Shown in pieces: positions 24,100 through 36,768 of a DNA stretch of 64,000 bases. The notes beneath the pieces are model-generated. The model had not been told where the DNA came from and did not search any database. It saw only the letters and a program-made list of their open reading frames with translations. The position numbers and the translations under genes were made by a program. Source of the stretch: Owenia fusiformis (lineage: Eukaryota > Annelida > Polychaeta > Sabellida > Oweniidae); assembly GCA_903813345.2 (NCBI GenBank), contig CAIIXF020000001.1, forward strand, positions 44,781,885-44,845,884, in the 5' to 3' direction. The first letter of the stretch is position 1; each line of letters starts with the position of its first letter.

Positions 24100-26437
24100 A
24101 ATGAAAGCGTTCAAAATAAATGGAACACGGGTATGCCTATAATTCAAGCACAAGTGCCCACCAGGAGTAAATATGGAAGCTATAGACCATAGACATTATA
24201 TTGAACATGGTGTGATCTACACTGTAATGTTGGATGCTGATCATGACTATTTTCAAGCGAAAAGTACAATTCTGAAAATTTGTACGTGACTTGTGTTCGT
24301 CGGCTTTGTCGATTTTTTCACATATGACATGTTGCAATGGAAAAGGGTTTTCTATTTATTTTGTACTTTTGTTACATGAACCAAGGCCAAGTAGTTACAG
24401 AACGATTCCAGGGAAAATACTCTCCATGCAATAAAAGAGATGAACTTTAAAATCCTTAAAGTATGATAAAACTATTTTTTAACAAGTATCACTTCTTTAT
24501 AAAACTAATAATGCATTCACATATCTGGAGCACGCTCTATACAGTTTCAATGCAAAATTAAAGGCATGTTAACGAAAGGTATGTTCATTCATAGTATAGC
24601 TACAAATCAATTTTAAACAACGGATGGGAAATTGAGTGCAATAAACTAAGATGACGTCAAATCACATGTTTTTATTATACAATAGCGCTATTATGAATGT
24701 ATAAATTTGAAATAAATTAAAAACGCAACAATTAACATGCATCATTTTATGTAAATACAAACGAGCAAAGTGTGTAAGTGATGTGGTCCGAATTGAGTGT
24801 GGTCCGGGGTAATGGTTCTAAATAAAAATTTTATATTATTCACAACAGGCACAAAATATGATTTTGATTGACGTTTTTAAAAGCATCGTCATCCCGTCGT
24901 AACGTTACAGCCCAAAATGAAACCATGAGTTTCCTGTAGTATATCAAATTATAGGAAATCCAAATATTTCAGCACTCGTCTAAATTTTTAAATGGAAATT
25001 TGAATTTGGTAATTGACATCCTACGTATCTTACGTGCAACAAAAATCAGACAACATTTGAGGAAATTGGAAATGAAAATTACCATCAGTCTTAAAAGTAC
25101 ATGTAGTGTCATTACAGTAACAGCTTTTGTAGAATCAAGCTTGAGGCCGGGGTACCTTCGTTTGTTTATTCTAATTTTATACACTTGGGTTTACACAACG
25201 CGTTAAATAATTGCCATCTATGAAGGATACCATTGGAAAAGAAAGTAACATTCACGGCCCCGGGGTAACATTCCTTCAAGGCTCATCGATACATATACTA
25301 AGAACATAAAGATGTCGCTTGATAAGTAAGAACATGTGAAATATTACCAGTGAACCAAGTAGCCAGAATTAATGATTTGGGCTTGCCAAAATTAAACTGC
25401 ACAAATCAGTTAGTTCTCATGTTAGATTATTGCTGGTGCTGAGCAATCAACAAAACATTGTAATTATATTGAATTTTGCTTATCCATGGTTTTATTTACA
25501 GTAGCATTTACAATTTTTTTTTGATCAAATGGTCAAGTTATTCAATAAGCGACAACTGGGGAAATCAACTGTAAAAAGTATGAAAATATAAGGCTTCTTT
25601 TAAAGGCTGTCAATATGTTACAATTTGAGTTATATAGGCCACTTCTAATAAGGCATACAGCAAATACAACTTACATTTAGAAAGGTTTTTCATGAGACAG
25701 GGGTATAACCAGGACCTTGAACCCGGTGTCAAAGAATTATGGTCCCCTGGGGATTATGGTCCCCTTTCCTTACGGCCCTGACTGTGTATAAATAATAAGG
25801 CAAATAATTGTAATTAGGTCACCATATAAATCAATAGAGAGTAGGACCAAAATGTGATAGGACCACATACCCTTTTAAACCGGGACCTTGAATAATTATA
25901 AATACGGTAAGTCTAAAACTCTTCCTCTACCTCGTGCCTAGCAATAGCCACACAAGGTGTTGAGTATTATATCATGTAAACTTAAATTGTATAAAATATT
26001 CATGCTGGTAACTTGGAAGACATCACTACACTTATACATATGCATTTTAAAATAATCTCAATGTAGTATTGTGCATTACATAAATAAACATGAATATAAC
26101 AAAATGTCACTTCTTGGAAAGTTATTGCAAATGGTTACACAAGTGTAACAATTTGTTACAGACAGTGACAGCCAAACAATGAATACCAACAGTGCACCTG
26201 CCAAAAATGTTAGCTGTCACAATATGTGATCAAGTCTTGGTTAACATAATAAGCTGAATTCGAAAAAATTCTAATGTCAGAGATAAATGATTAAAATGAA
26301 ACATTAATTTTGTTCTTGGTATACTGCACACATATTCACATTTTGTACACTATGTATAAAAATATTCTTCCAATAATTACCCATTTGTAATTAATTTTAT
26401 GTCCATGAAAAAACCAATTGAAAGGGGGTCATACATA
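24100..26437. other. No gene seen
   Basis: 3' flank of the Tctex1 gene, AT-rich. A weak MITE-like patch around 25700-25890 repeats GACCTTGAA and GGTCCCC words. Frames here are short and unsupported. Confidence 0.45.
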
Positions 26438-27528
26438 CGAGGGGTGATCCAAAAGTCTTGGACGCCCTGCTCTAATTTTGTTGGCGTTTGATGAAATTAC
26501 TTTAAACTTTCCAATAATAAAGACCAACAACCGAACTACTTTGTGTATTAATTTCATGGAGAAATGATATGTTTTATGCAGATTTCTAGACAGTTTTTAA
26601 TATGGGGACCCTGCCACCCGGAACAGTATTCACACATGACAACTTTCAGCCTTAAATAATGCCGCCATTTGACTTGTTTCGCAAGTCTTGACCACTGTCT
26701 TTCTTTGAATTGTGAATGTTAAACCATGCTAGTTTACTTCCTTTCTTACTAGGCAACCAATTAATTGTGTTTTAATTATAATGTCATATATGACAATGAT
26801 CATATATGTCAATTCTAAGAAAATGACATCAGACAAGCAACCCTCATTCTGGTATCATTTTTGCTCCAAAATGGCTGCTGAAATGCAGAACATGAAAGAA
26901 ATCAAAGTGGAACAAAGAATACTACAAGATATTTTCACTATTATTGACCTTTAGCAGCTACCATATGCACAATACAGTCTAGATATGGCTCCGTGTGATT
27001 TTCTTCCTTTTCTCGAAGTTGAAAGGAGGGTTGAAACAAAATGTTTTTTTACTCATTGGATGAGGTTTAGAGTGGCACTCCAGCAGCATTTGTATCACAT
27101 AAGGAATGGCGGTTTAATAAATGTCTTCCATTCATTGGTAAAGAGGTATGAAAGATGGGTTCAAATTCTTGGAAAATATGTTGAAAAGTAGGTCTAATAT
27201 TTGAAGATGATGATGGCAGATGACACTCAGATTGAAAATCGGAAATTCTCTCATAAAATGACTGGTGTTAGGTTGTGCACCCACACCTAAAGTATTTGCC
27301 ATATTATAACAGTTGTGACGTGATTTGCTATATTTAAATACCGTTCCGGGTGGCAGGGACCCAGTGTTAAACAATCTTAACAAAAAAGCTAAAATATATT
27401 ATTACCTGTTGAAACTTATACACGAAGTTGTTAAGATGTTGATCTTCATTATCTGAAAGTTTCGGGCAATTACATTTGAAAATAGCAAAGTTAGAGCGGG
27501 GCGTCCAAGACTTTTGGATCACCCCTCG
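26438..27528 (+). mobile_element. Mariner element, 1091 bp, internally deleted, with ~200-bp inverted ends
   Basis: Outer ends CGAGGGGTGATCCAAAAGTC and its complement, flanked by TA. The similarity between the two ends continues for about 200 bp, up to CCTGCCACCCGGAAC / GTTCCGGGTGGCAGG. Between, the plus strand reads the C-terminus of mariner transposase (YSLDMAPCDFLPFLEVERRV, LVKRYERWVQILGKYVEK), including the last catalytic Asp of D,D34D in APCD. The DNA-binding half and first Asp are missing. Confidence 0.88.
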
Positions 27529-27760
27529 TACATACAATTTCTCTATGAAATCCGAGGCTTATCCTCCCTAAATGACTTAGTTAACACCTTATGTCTTATG
27601 TCACGCATATCATCACCAGAATGCATACACATGTGATTTCTGAGACCTATACTGTCTCTTTGACTTATCACCTTTTCTTGTCTTGCTTTTTATCAATTTC
27701 ATTCAGAGAAACCTTCCTGGACACATTTGCTTTTCAGGCTAACTGAACATTAACACTGAA

Positions 27761-30700
27761 TCATTTCTGGGGGTTTGTTGCCTTCTTAATCCTTTCAACA
27801 ACCTGGGAAAGATTTTGTTTGTAAAGTTTATCATTACTGAGATCAATGCTGCTATGTCTTGCTAGAATTTTTCGCACTTGAGCAGGTGCTCCCTCTGGAG
27901 GCCAGGCAGGGCAGAAACGCAACATAAGAGGAATAATTGGCTTTTTCAATGTCTCCGCTAAAGTGAGGTCTTTGATACAATTATCACTCTGCATGTATTT
28001 TGGTGTGATGCAACATATCACAACAATTGCGGTTTTCATCGTGCGTTGAATCTGACTCTGGAGGGTCTCAATGGCTGCCTCCGTTGCATTTGCTGAAACA
28101 ACGCTCCGTGTACTCATACTACTGTGCCCTCTGGTGAGTGTAGCAGGACTTATATCTGCCCAACAACTGTAGCCATTGGTCTCTAGGTTGTGACGTATAT
28201 CTTCTACCCGGGATTGCATGTCCCACTGGTAACTAATGAACACCTTTGCATCCTCTTCTTCACCATTCGGCCACTCATAGGTGGAGCCACTGGATGCTGA
28301 AAATACCAGGCAAATATTACCATGAAGATCGCATGGCCATTAAGTAGATGAATGCAAATTCACAAATACAAGGTTTATTTTTGAAAGTCTTATGATAGTT
28401 TGCTGTACATCTATACAATAAAAATCACTTAACAATATATAATAATCTAATAAAGATTTCTCTAAATTATAGATTTTCTTAATATTATCACATTATTGAG
28501 TCAAATATTAAAATGGTTTAATTAAGGGTATGTTGGAAAAGGAAAAAATATTCAAATAATGTAGTCAGTGGTTAAATAAAAATTAGTTGGTTATTTGTTT
28601 TATAGAAAATTTAGTTGGTTATTTTCTTTTATATGAATTATTTTGTTTAAATATGATATTATATTGAATTTTGATTATCTAGAGTATTGCATTATTCAAT
28701 TTTTGAGAATTAATTTATATGTCAAGTTTTATATAAAATCTATAATCAATTAATTAATTAGGGTAATGTGTTGTTTATTGCTTAGAATGATATAGACACT
28801 CAAAAATATTATATGGAATGTTATCATTTTTTAAAGAGCAGAAATAAAATAGTCTTGCAAGACTAGAAAGTAAATTAAAATATGTATTAAATTATATTAT
28901 ATAAGCCATTTAACTTTAAGTAATATGTACCTATTTACCATTTTACATAAAAAGGATTTGTATTATGATGTTATATGATAAAGTTGTTTAAAAGTGACAC
29001 CTAGCAATGACAATATTTTGGCATCTCATATGTTTCACACTAAATTTTAGATATAAAAATTGATTTTGTGGGTGAGTGGATGATTGGTTAAAAGGATGAG
29101 CAAAAATTATTTTTAGAATCCCATTGCAAGGGTGGATCTAGGTCGTTGTAGAATGGATTTCTGGTGTAAGATCTAGTGTGAAACTATTAAAACAACTCTA
29201 AAAGTTGTGAGATTTCATTTTTGTCATTGAATGGTACCAGGTCTCATGTATATCCCACCAGTATATTGGAAATGTGATCCTAGATTGCGACTTCTGTACG
29301 TTCCAGGAAAAATCCAAATAAAGCCTGTAGAAGTATAACAGCATTTGAATAGATATGTAACCATAGAATGATGTTGTAATCTTAATTTGGCTAAAATATT
29401 TTCTTTAAACACCAGTTTTATGACTAATGATTTCAGAACAAAAGAAGACAACGTAAATTTGAATACCATGGATTTCTATTCTAAAATTCAGAATTCAGAA
29501 CTTTCCTTTTGATGTAGGCTTCTAAAGGCAAGAACATGACGTCGATATGCCATATCAATATCTAATTCTTAATTTACACACACAAGACATAGAATGATTC
29601 GATTAGCTACCACAAATACCATTATCAATATATCCCTATTGTCACAAAATCTATAAAGTAACTGATTCAATTCACAATTTATTCCTAAAGTCACATTTTG
29701 TCAGCATTCTTCAAATAAAATAACAAGCTTCTAATAATAGATTATTTGAGAAATAAAAGGCTGGATACAGAAAATTGATTTTTGCATTTTTCAGTTTGTC
29801 ATTAATGCTCAATTTCTTGAAATACTACCTCCAACAAATTACAGAACTTATGAACAGTGATAAGAGACAATCCATATTTCATGTGACATGCATAGTTTGA
29901 AATGAACATGTCTCACAAATATAGGAATAGATGTGACACTCATAATTTGTGATATCTATGTTTTCTTATATGTACATTTGTAAATCATACGTGACATGCA
30001 TATTTGAATAACATCCATATTCTCCCCTTCATAAGTTTGGCAACCAAAAGTTTTCATTGGATAACATAGCAAAGCCTAACAACAATGTTTGAATCTTAGT
30101 TTTGTTCATTAAATACAATAGTTCAGAAACATATGACTTTGATATTTTTCAAATTGCCAAACATAAACTGAAACAGGCTTTTAATAAATGGATGAAAAGG
30201 GGATCTTCTACATTACGTTGCCAAACTTATAGAGGGGAGTGTACGGGTAATAAAAACAATAGAACAACAAGCCAGGCCCGTAGCCAGGATTTGCCAAGGG
30301 GGGGGGGGGGGGGGGGTCAGTTTTCAAACATTTCCAGGGGGTTCACATTTGACAAATTTGGCCCAAATATGACTAAAATCACTTGAGAAGTGCTCCAAAT
30401 GGTGAAAAACTGCATGGTTTTGAAAGAATTTTTGGCCAGGGGGGGAACCCTGTGAACCCCCCTGGCTAGGGGCCTGCAAGCTAAACCTAATATAGGAAAA
30501 TATAATTATTAACAATATATCTCAAACTCTAAATTCTAGATTGATCTATAAATGACCTACATATGAATAATAATATGGATATGAAGTGGTAATAAATATG
30601 TTTTTTGGGGTGACAACACACAAATGAAAAACAATCAATATGCACAAATAACATACCATTCATTTTATGACAAGTCCATAAATCTGTATATGTCACTGTT

Positions 30701-33700
30701 CCCCAACTAGTGACGTCAAAGTAATAAAATAAGATTTTTTTTGTTTTCTTGATTTAAACCTACTTGTAAGTCAAGTTGCAGATCATCATTTGGCTCAAAG
30801 TCATGTTACGTATGTAACTTAGTTTGGGAACAGTTATATGTACATGTGTGTCCTAAATCCACTATTAAGTAATGAATAACTGACATGATTATTAACAATC
30901 AACAACTAAATGTTAATTCCACAATTTACATCATAAATAAATTACAGATCGAAAAAACAACATTGTTTTATTTTAAATAGTAATACACCTACCATTGGCA
31001 TTAGCAAGGACTCCTAGAGGTTTCAGACCCTCCGCCATTTTGTTGAGATATGACTGCTCTAAAACGACACCAGCGACACTGCGTAGGGGTTTGATGTGGT
31101 GTTCTAACACATCCATACTCTCTGTATACATCTTAGTCTCAAAATCTACAGATGGACATTCGCCTGGAAAGTAAAATGATCATTATAGCGGTTTCTCAAG
31201 ACCTATTCAAACAATATTCTAGATTTTTCTTGAACATATATTAGAAAATAATATGAACATATCTTTTATTGAATGATTTTATTTGTTTTCAAATATTATG
31301 AAACTTTAGCCAAAAAGTTATATAATAGCTGACTACTTACAAGCTCATATATCAAGAAAAGGTATACAATGTACTGGTTATATTTTCTTGACTATTGATG
31401 TAATGATATTACAAATGTATTTTTCATGTAAATGTTAGTAAAGAAGCACTTTTTAATAACTTTATTAAATAATTACCTAGAATTGCTTTTAAAACTGGTC
31501 TTAAAGTCGGCCAGGTATTTTTGAACATTGCAGTAACTAATTTCTTTCCTAACCAATCAGCAAATAGGACTTCATGGAATACAAATGGAGACCCCGTAGT
31601 AGCATCGGTTAATAGGACAAGAACATATGTCGCAGCTGCCATATGTGGCCCATTAAGACTCAAAAACTCATCCTTTGATTGGCCAAGTTTTTGGTGGTGT
31701 ATCACCTGAAAATATAAATGGCAAATAATGTTATCAACCACACGTGCAAAGGGTATCCCAGAAGTTCTGTAAAACTAATATTATGATTGACACCACTCAT
31801 CAGTTTTTTATCTAAAAAAACTTAAAGGCAGAATCAGATCTACAGGGGTGACAAAATTACAAGCAACATGTACAACTGACCTACCAATCTTTTCCTTACA
31901 ATTTCAGAGACAATTATATTAATTTCAAAAAGATTCATGATAATGATGATTGGTGAAGTTATCACAGATTCAAAGTGCAAAAATGGGTGAAAAATGTTTA
32001 ATTTCTCTCAAATAATAAGAATGGTAACCATTCTTATCGAAAAATAATACATTATTGTCAAAATCTTTAGTTTTCCTGAAATAAAGTGTGAACTTTGAGG
32101 TTTTTTGAAAATAGACATGACAAGGAATGATACGAGCCAGAAATATTCTAAAATTGAAACAATTTTTGGTTGGCCTGCTCGCTAGATCTGATTCTCTCTT
32201 TAAACAAACTCACATACAGAATGCAAGATTATTATCTGAATATTTTATCAAATTGAAAATTGCCTTAACATAAACCATAATTTCTTAACATAAACCATGC
32301 AAATTCATAAAGTTGATAAAACCATTGATGATTGTGTTTGCGTACACCATTGAAATAAACACAATAAAAAGAAAACAACCAACAACGACATATTTGCCTG
32401 TATAAGTATAGAAAATTTAGCTGTTCCCAAACACCAAACAATTAAGATCAAATACTTTCTTCAAACAAAATATTGATAAGTAAACTATGGATCAATTGGT
32501 TTTATGTCATTTGATATCGAACAAACAAATAGGGACAATAATAAATATTTCAAAATCTATATTTACACAAGGACTCAGCTATGTGGTGGGTTAAGGCTGG
32601 TGAGATAACTCTTGTTATGACTTTTGAGAGGTTTGCTTCAGATGAATTTGCTTAACATTTTGCCAGCTGGAGGATTGCAAGGATTTCATTCCATATTTCA
32701 ACTCATTATCACTCAGTAATGCCCACTTTTATGTATAAAAAAGTAAAAAATACCACCCGTAAACTTCCTTAATCCATTGTTACGAATATATAAGATGCTT
32801 AGGTTTCTCAATGTTAAGACCATGGGGTTCTACAGTCACATCATTTAACAATATTACGAAATCCAAACTGATTGTGCCAAATTGTGTTTTTTACAACTAA
32901 ATATAACAAAACAAGAAAATAAGCACAGATTGATATCATATTAAATACACTGATGCAAAAAAAGATATTAGAATTGAAATTTTAAGAAAAAGTCTGTAGA
33001 GTCTATGTATCTACAGATTCATCAGATTGGATGTTTCAATAGGTATGGAATTGTGCTTTCCTTGTTCAAGATAAACTCTTGTTCAACTAACATCTAAAGA
33101 TAAAAAGTGTTCATACCTGCAGGCCTTTCTTCAGGAGATCTTGCTTCAAGTTTTGAGCCAACCTCACATCAGCTGGATCATATACCAAATAAACACAATT
33201 TGGTCTTGAACGTTGAGTTCTAGACCGAAGATGCCAGTTGTCATTTAACTTATGTTCCTTATCTAATGTAGCTAGAATGTGTTGCATCACCTTCTTCCGT
33301 ACAACTCTACTATCAACCTGTAAATGGTTGATCATGTCCTGATCTGTCATGGACATTAAAAGGAACCCATCTACCATATATTCAGCCAGACTTTGCCTGT
33401 AGAACTCTTTAATGCCAAGTTTAAACAGCCATTCTTGAAGATCATTGTTACTCCATTGACAGATCTTTTTCTTTTTGTAATCTCCGGTGAATTCTTCCTC
33501 AGGAGTTTTTGGCTGAGGTGGAACGTTCATTGTTGCAATTCGATCTAAAGTTTCCATCAGGTTACCGACAGCAATTGAGCTTTTCTCCGCCAAACTTAAT
33601 TTTGCTATCGCTTGGCTAGTAAGATCTATAATATTAGAATACAACGGAGTGAATGCTTTTGGGATTTCCATATCCTCAGATGATGAATATAATACTGTTA

Positions 33701-34631
33701 AAATTGTGATGGAATTGGGGTCGGCTTTTTGTCTCTCAAGGACAGTTTTTGCTTCATAAACTGAGACAGGGCAATTCAGATAGCTTTCCGATATGATCAA
33801 AACAGCTGCCCTGCATCTTTCTACAGCTTCCATTCTTAGTGAGAACCATATAGGACTGTCTGTGTTTTTCTCATCCTTATCAAACCAGATGTCTTCTGAC
33901 AAGTTGTTTTCTTTTAATTGTTTTGTAGTCTCAACAACAAATTTTCTCTCAAGAAAACCAGCATCAGGAGAATATGAAATAAATATTGACTTCTTCATTT
34001 TCTTTTTAGGAGGGGGTGGGAGTGGTTTTGCAACTGATAACATTGTTGCCTCCGCCTTTCTTGCCTCCATTTTAACTTCTTTGATAAAACTAGATTCCTT
34101 TTGGCGAGAGTTTTTATTATTATATTTTTGCGCTGTATCAGGTTTTGCAAGATTGTCTTGATCCTGTTGTGGAGGTCTTGGAGAGATATTTCCATGTTCT
34201 TGTTTCAGTGGAGGCATTTCTATATTATTATGCTCCAATTTGATTGAGTCTCGAGTTTTCTGTCTGTTTTGTTTGTTCTTTTTTACCTTTGGATCAACAT
34301 CATTATGATTATCATCCACATTTTCCTTGTTGACTTTGTTTACCTTTTCTTTCATATTTTCTGCAATAATTTCTCCAACACTTGCATCCTTCATTTTGCT
34401 CTCTACTTTGTTCATGTTAGTGTTCTCATCAACTTGTTTCTTTTGGTCCACTTTTTTAAGTTCAATGTTCTGTTCATTTTGTCGTTTTTCATTCTCTTTG
34501 ATAGCGTCTAATTGTTTATTTTCTTCTCCATGCTTTTCTACCTTTTCGACTTCATCGGTATGACCTTGTACAGCGTCCTTTGTAGTTATAGCAACACTGC
34601 CTGACTGAACTGTGTCAGTCATTTTAGTCAT
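27761..34631 (-). CDS. Multidomain TIR-SAM-TIR-TIR protein, four exons
   Basis: Exons 34631-33117, 31705-31477, 31163-30993 and 28296-27761 join in phase (0, 1, 1) to 816 residues. Residues 1-210 are Lys/Glu/Asn-rich low complexity. TIR1 (~213-330) opens with SIFISYSPD. A SAM domain follows (~388-455: WSNNDLQEWLFKLGIKEFY). TIR2 (~478-582) starts CVYLVYDPADVRLAQNL and runs across the exon 1/2 join. TIR3 (657-~795) starts VFISYQWDMQSRVEDIRHNL. There is no signal peptide or membrane segment, so it is probably cytosolic. An in-frame TAA 15 bases before the ATG fixes the start. TIR domains either scaffold signalling or cleave NAD, and SAM domains oligomerise; SARM1 combines both but has ARM-SAM-SAM-TIR order. 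At the position I align with the NADase glutamate, TIR1 (VYEAKTVLE) and TIR2 (FHEVLFADW) have Glu, while TIR3 (NCIKDLTLAE) has Asp. Function unknown; domain calls rest on pattern reading. Confidence 0.88.
28297..30992. other. Intron 3 of the TIR gene, otherwise featureless
   Basis: 2.7 kb, strongly AT-rich. Apart from MITE family 4 copy 1, nothing supportable. Confidence 0.5.
30271..30478. mobile_element. MITE family 4, copy 1 (~208 bp), intron of the TIR gene
   Basis: Ends CCAGGCCCGTAGCCAGG and CCTGGCTAGGGGCCTG, with CAAGC beside both ends. Next to the left end is a long G run (30299-30317), mirrored by CCCCCC near the right end. The copy at 44847-45058 has the same ends. Confidence 0.75.
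31822..32203. mobile_element. MITE, 382 bp, intron 1 of the TIR gene
   Basis: Ends TTAAAGGCAGAATCAGATCT and AGATCTGATTCTCTCTTTAA, inverted. No frame. The remaining intron (32204-33116) shows nothing else. Confidence 0.75.
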
Positions 34632-35053
34632 GCTATAAGTCGTTTAATTCTTTTATATAAACATTAAAAATTAAATAACATGTATATCGTATGTCGACCG
34701 ATTTGGCCATCATCATGGTAACACTGTAACCAAGCATGTACTGTTCGGTAATCCGATAGAAGCAATCTAATTTGTTTAGTAAAGTATTTCTCAAACAGGC
34801 CTTTATTCTTCTGAAAGGGCTTTATTTGATTGGCTGTTCCATTCACTCCCGTTGCCAGATGATCATATTCCAGCGTTCTAAAACAAATTTTACTGTCAAA
34901 TCGCCATTATATTAAAACAATTTCAATATTCTTTATCTGAAATTAGTTATCAGATCACTGACAGTGAGGGCGAACGAAACAATGGCCGTTGTTGAAAAGT
35001 TTGTAAACTCTGGGAAGCTATTGCATTCTCCCCCCTCACTTGCATAAACCCAG
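34632..35053. other. 5' flank of the TIR gene, no gene seen
   Basis: Region expected to hold the TIR gene promoter (minus strand). No clear TATA or initiator element picked out. Confidence 0.35.
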
Positions 35054-35098
35054 CGAACTCCCGTGCAGTGATATACCGAGACACTGCATGGGAGTTCG
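35054..35098. mobile_element. 45-bp palindromic insertion with perfect 9-bp duplication
   Basis: CGAACTCCCGTGCAGTG, short spacer, then the complement of the first 26 bp of the MITE at 9446 (ends CATGGGAGTTCG). TAAACCCAG flanks it exactly on both sides (35045-35053, 35099-35107). It is a remnant of the 9446 family that consists of the ends alone. Confidence 0.8.
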
Positions 35099-35369
35099 TA
35101 AACCCAGCTGAACCCAGGCCGGGAACCCAGGATCCTTTGACCCAGGATAAAACAACTTCAGGAGCGGATCTGAAAACTTACAAGGAGGGGGGGGGATTTA
35201 AAGGCCTAAAATAAAAAAAATAAGGCCCAGAAAGGATCAGTTTACTAGGGTATTCTTGTATTTGCGAGAGCGACTTTCGGCTGTCGGCTATCGGATTAAC
35301 CTAGCTACTATTTTATGATCAACTCATTTAAATTTGAATGGAGGCCAATGGAACAGTGCTGGTACTACA

Positions 35370-35425
35370 GGGGCGGATCTGGGAACCCAAAATTATTGTT
35401 GGCAGCCCCCCAGATCCGCCAGTGT
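35370..35425. repeat. Short palindrome with GGCGGATCTGGG ends
   Basis: GGCGGATCTGGG and CCCAGATCCGCC enclose ~28 bases; a related GCGGATCTGAAAAC lies at 35164. Probably another shrunken MITE. Confidence 0.5.
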
Positions 35426-35544
35426 ACTATATGTTATATTATTATGAGCTTTATTATACTTGTATCCCACATTTAATTGGGCAAAGTGTACAGCGTAAAC
35501 AGAAAAAATGAAAAAGCTTAACTAATTATCTATATATTATATTA

Positions 35545-36120
35545 ACTAATCAAAGGGTGCTTGATCATTGCAAGATTTTATTGGATGCATTTCGTGTTTT
35601 TTTCTCTCTCGATAAAATATTTGATATATATTTTGCTAGTACATTTAATATTATTCCCTCTGAATTAAATAGAAACATTAATTCATGTTCATGTTTTCTA
35701 AATTTTGACAGTGTTTTTTTTTATTTTATCCATGTAACTTGACCGAACATCTTTTAACTTATTGCATTCTTATACTTATTGCCATAGGAAATGGCATTCT
35801 GAACCGGTTTTCTTGTTACACATTAAACATTTTCTTTCTTCAATAGGGGTGATTGGTTTTGTGTAACGACCTGTTTCGATTTCTAATTTATGTGCGCTAA
35901 TTCAATTAGCTTTGTCAAGTTATTTCTGTCTATTTCATTTTTGATTAAATCCAAGTAGGGTTCCTTGTTCAATTTTGCTTTTATTATCTTATAAAACCTC
36001 AATTTACCATTATTTGATTTTATTTCAGTTTCCCAAAATTGGATGTATCTATTTTCCAGTAATTTCTTAATTTCTCTTGGTTTTAAGTTTGAATAGTTGG
36101 TGAAGTATTTAGATGAATTG
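35545..36120 (-). mobile_element. LINE ORF2 C-terminal fragment
   Basis: The minus strand reads, with stops and a frame change, RYIQFWETEIK, KEPYLDLIKNEIDRNNLTKL, ETGRYTKPITPIEERKC and CNKKTGSECHF, then LMFLFNSEG. The GRY..P..ER.C..C....ECHFL pattern is the C-terminal Cys/His region of non-LTR retrotransposons. Different family from the LINE at 12298. No intact end seen. Confidence 0.75.
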
Positions 36121-36288
36121 CCCGTTTAATAAAGTTAAACCGATAGCCGCTGACAGCCGTTAGTTGCATTCCGGCGAATACAAGAAGCCTATTGGTTAGT
36201 TAGTAGGCCCTAGCCTACATTTTCAAAACCTTAAAACACGCAGGCAAAAATTAAAAATTTGGCCCAATCGATCCTGGTCATGGGTTAT

Positions 36289-36413
36289 CATGGACTTTCA
36301 AGAGAGCTCCCCCAAAATAGCCATTTGTGAACCTTATATATACTGGAACCAATATCACGGGTGCATATTTTACACAGCGCATTGCCTTTTGTAACGTTTT
36401 TTGAAAGCCCTTG
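36289..36413. mobile_element. Possible longer relative of the CATGGGCTTTCAA palindromes
   Basis: CATGGACTTTCAA at 36289 and TTGAAAGCCCTTG ending ~36413 enclose ~100 bp. No convincing target duplication. Confidence 0.4.
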
Positions 36414-36658
36414 GTAAAACCCATCTCTTTTCAGTTGAAGATCCTATGTAAAGTTTAAAAATATTGACCAATCTCATCCAAATCATTAAGACTTAAAAAC
36501 TGTTTGCGACATTTTTTGAAAAAGTTACTCTCGGAAAATAAGTAGTAGTTGTTGGTATCCAGTGCCAGGAGGAATTTTGACGGTTGATTTAAATCAAACA
36601 ACACGCAAAAATGCTATAATAAAAGCGAACTCGTTCTCGTTGTTCTGCCAATTAACCC

Positions 36659-36760
36659 TAGCCCTGCCCAAGTCGGTATTTTTTTACTTATATCTGATCT
36701 TGAATTATTACCATAATAGAAATCAAGATAAGTAAAAGAGACCGACTTGGGCAAGGCCAG
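36659..36760. mobile_element. 102-bp hairpin element with 8-bp duplication
   Basis: CCCTGCCCAAGTCGGT...ACTTAT pairs with ATAAGT...ACCGACTTGGGCAAGG over nearly the whole length. ATTAACCC flanks both sides (36651-36658, 36761-36768). An 8-bp duplication suits hAT-type elements. Confidence 0.75.
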
Positions 36761-36768
36761 ATTAACCC

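Noticed and set aside
33793-34563. Several plus-strand frames of 60-122 codons
   Set aside because: They lie opposite the first exon of the TIR gene and have no domains; shadows of its biased codons.
35557-35742. 61-codon plus frame
   Set aside because: Lies opposite the LINE C-terminal fragment.
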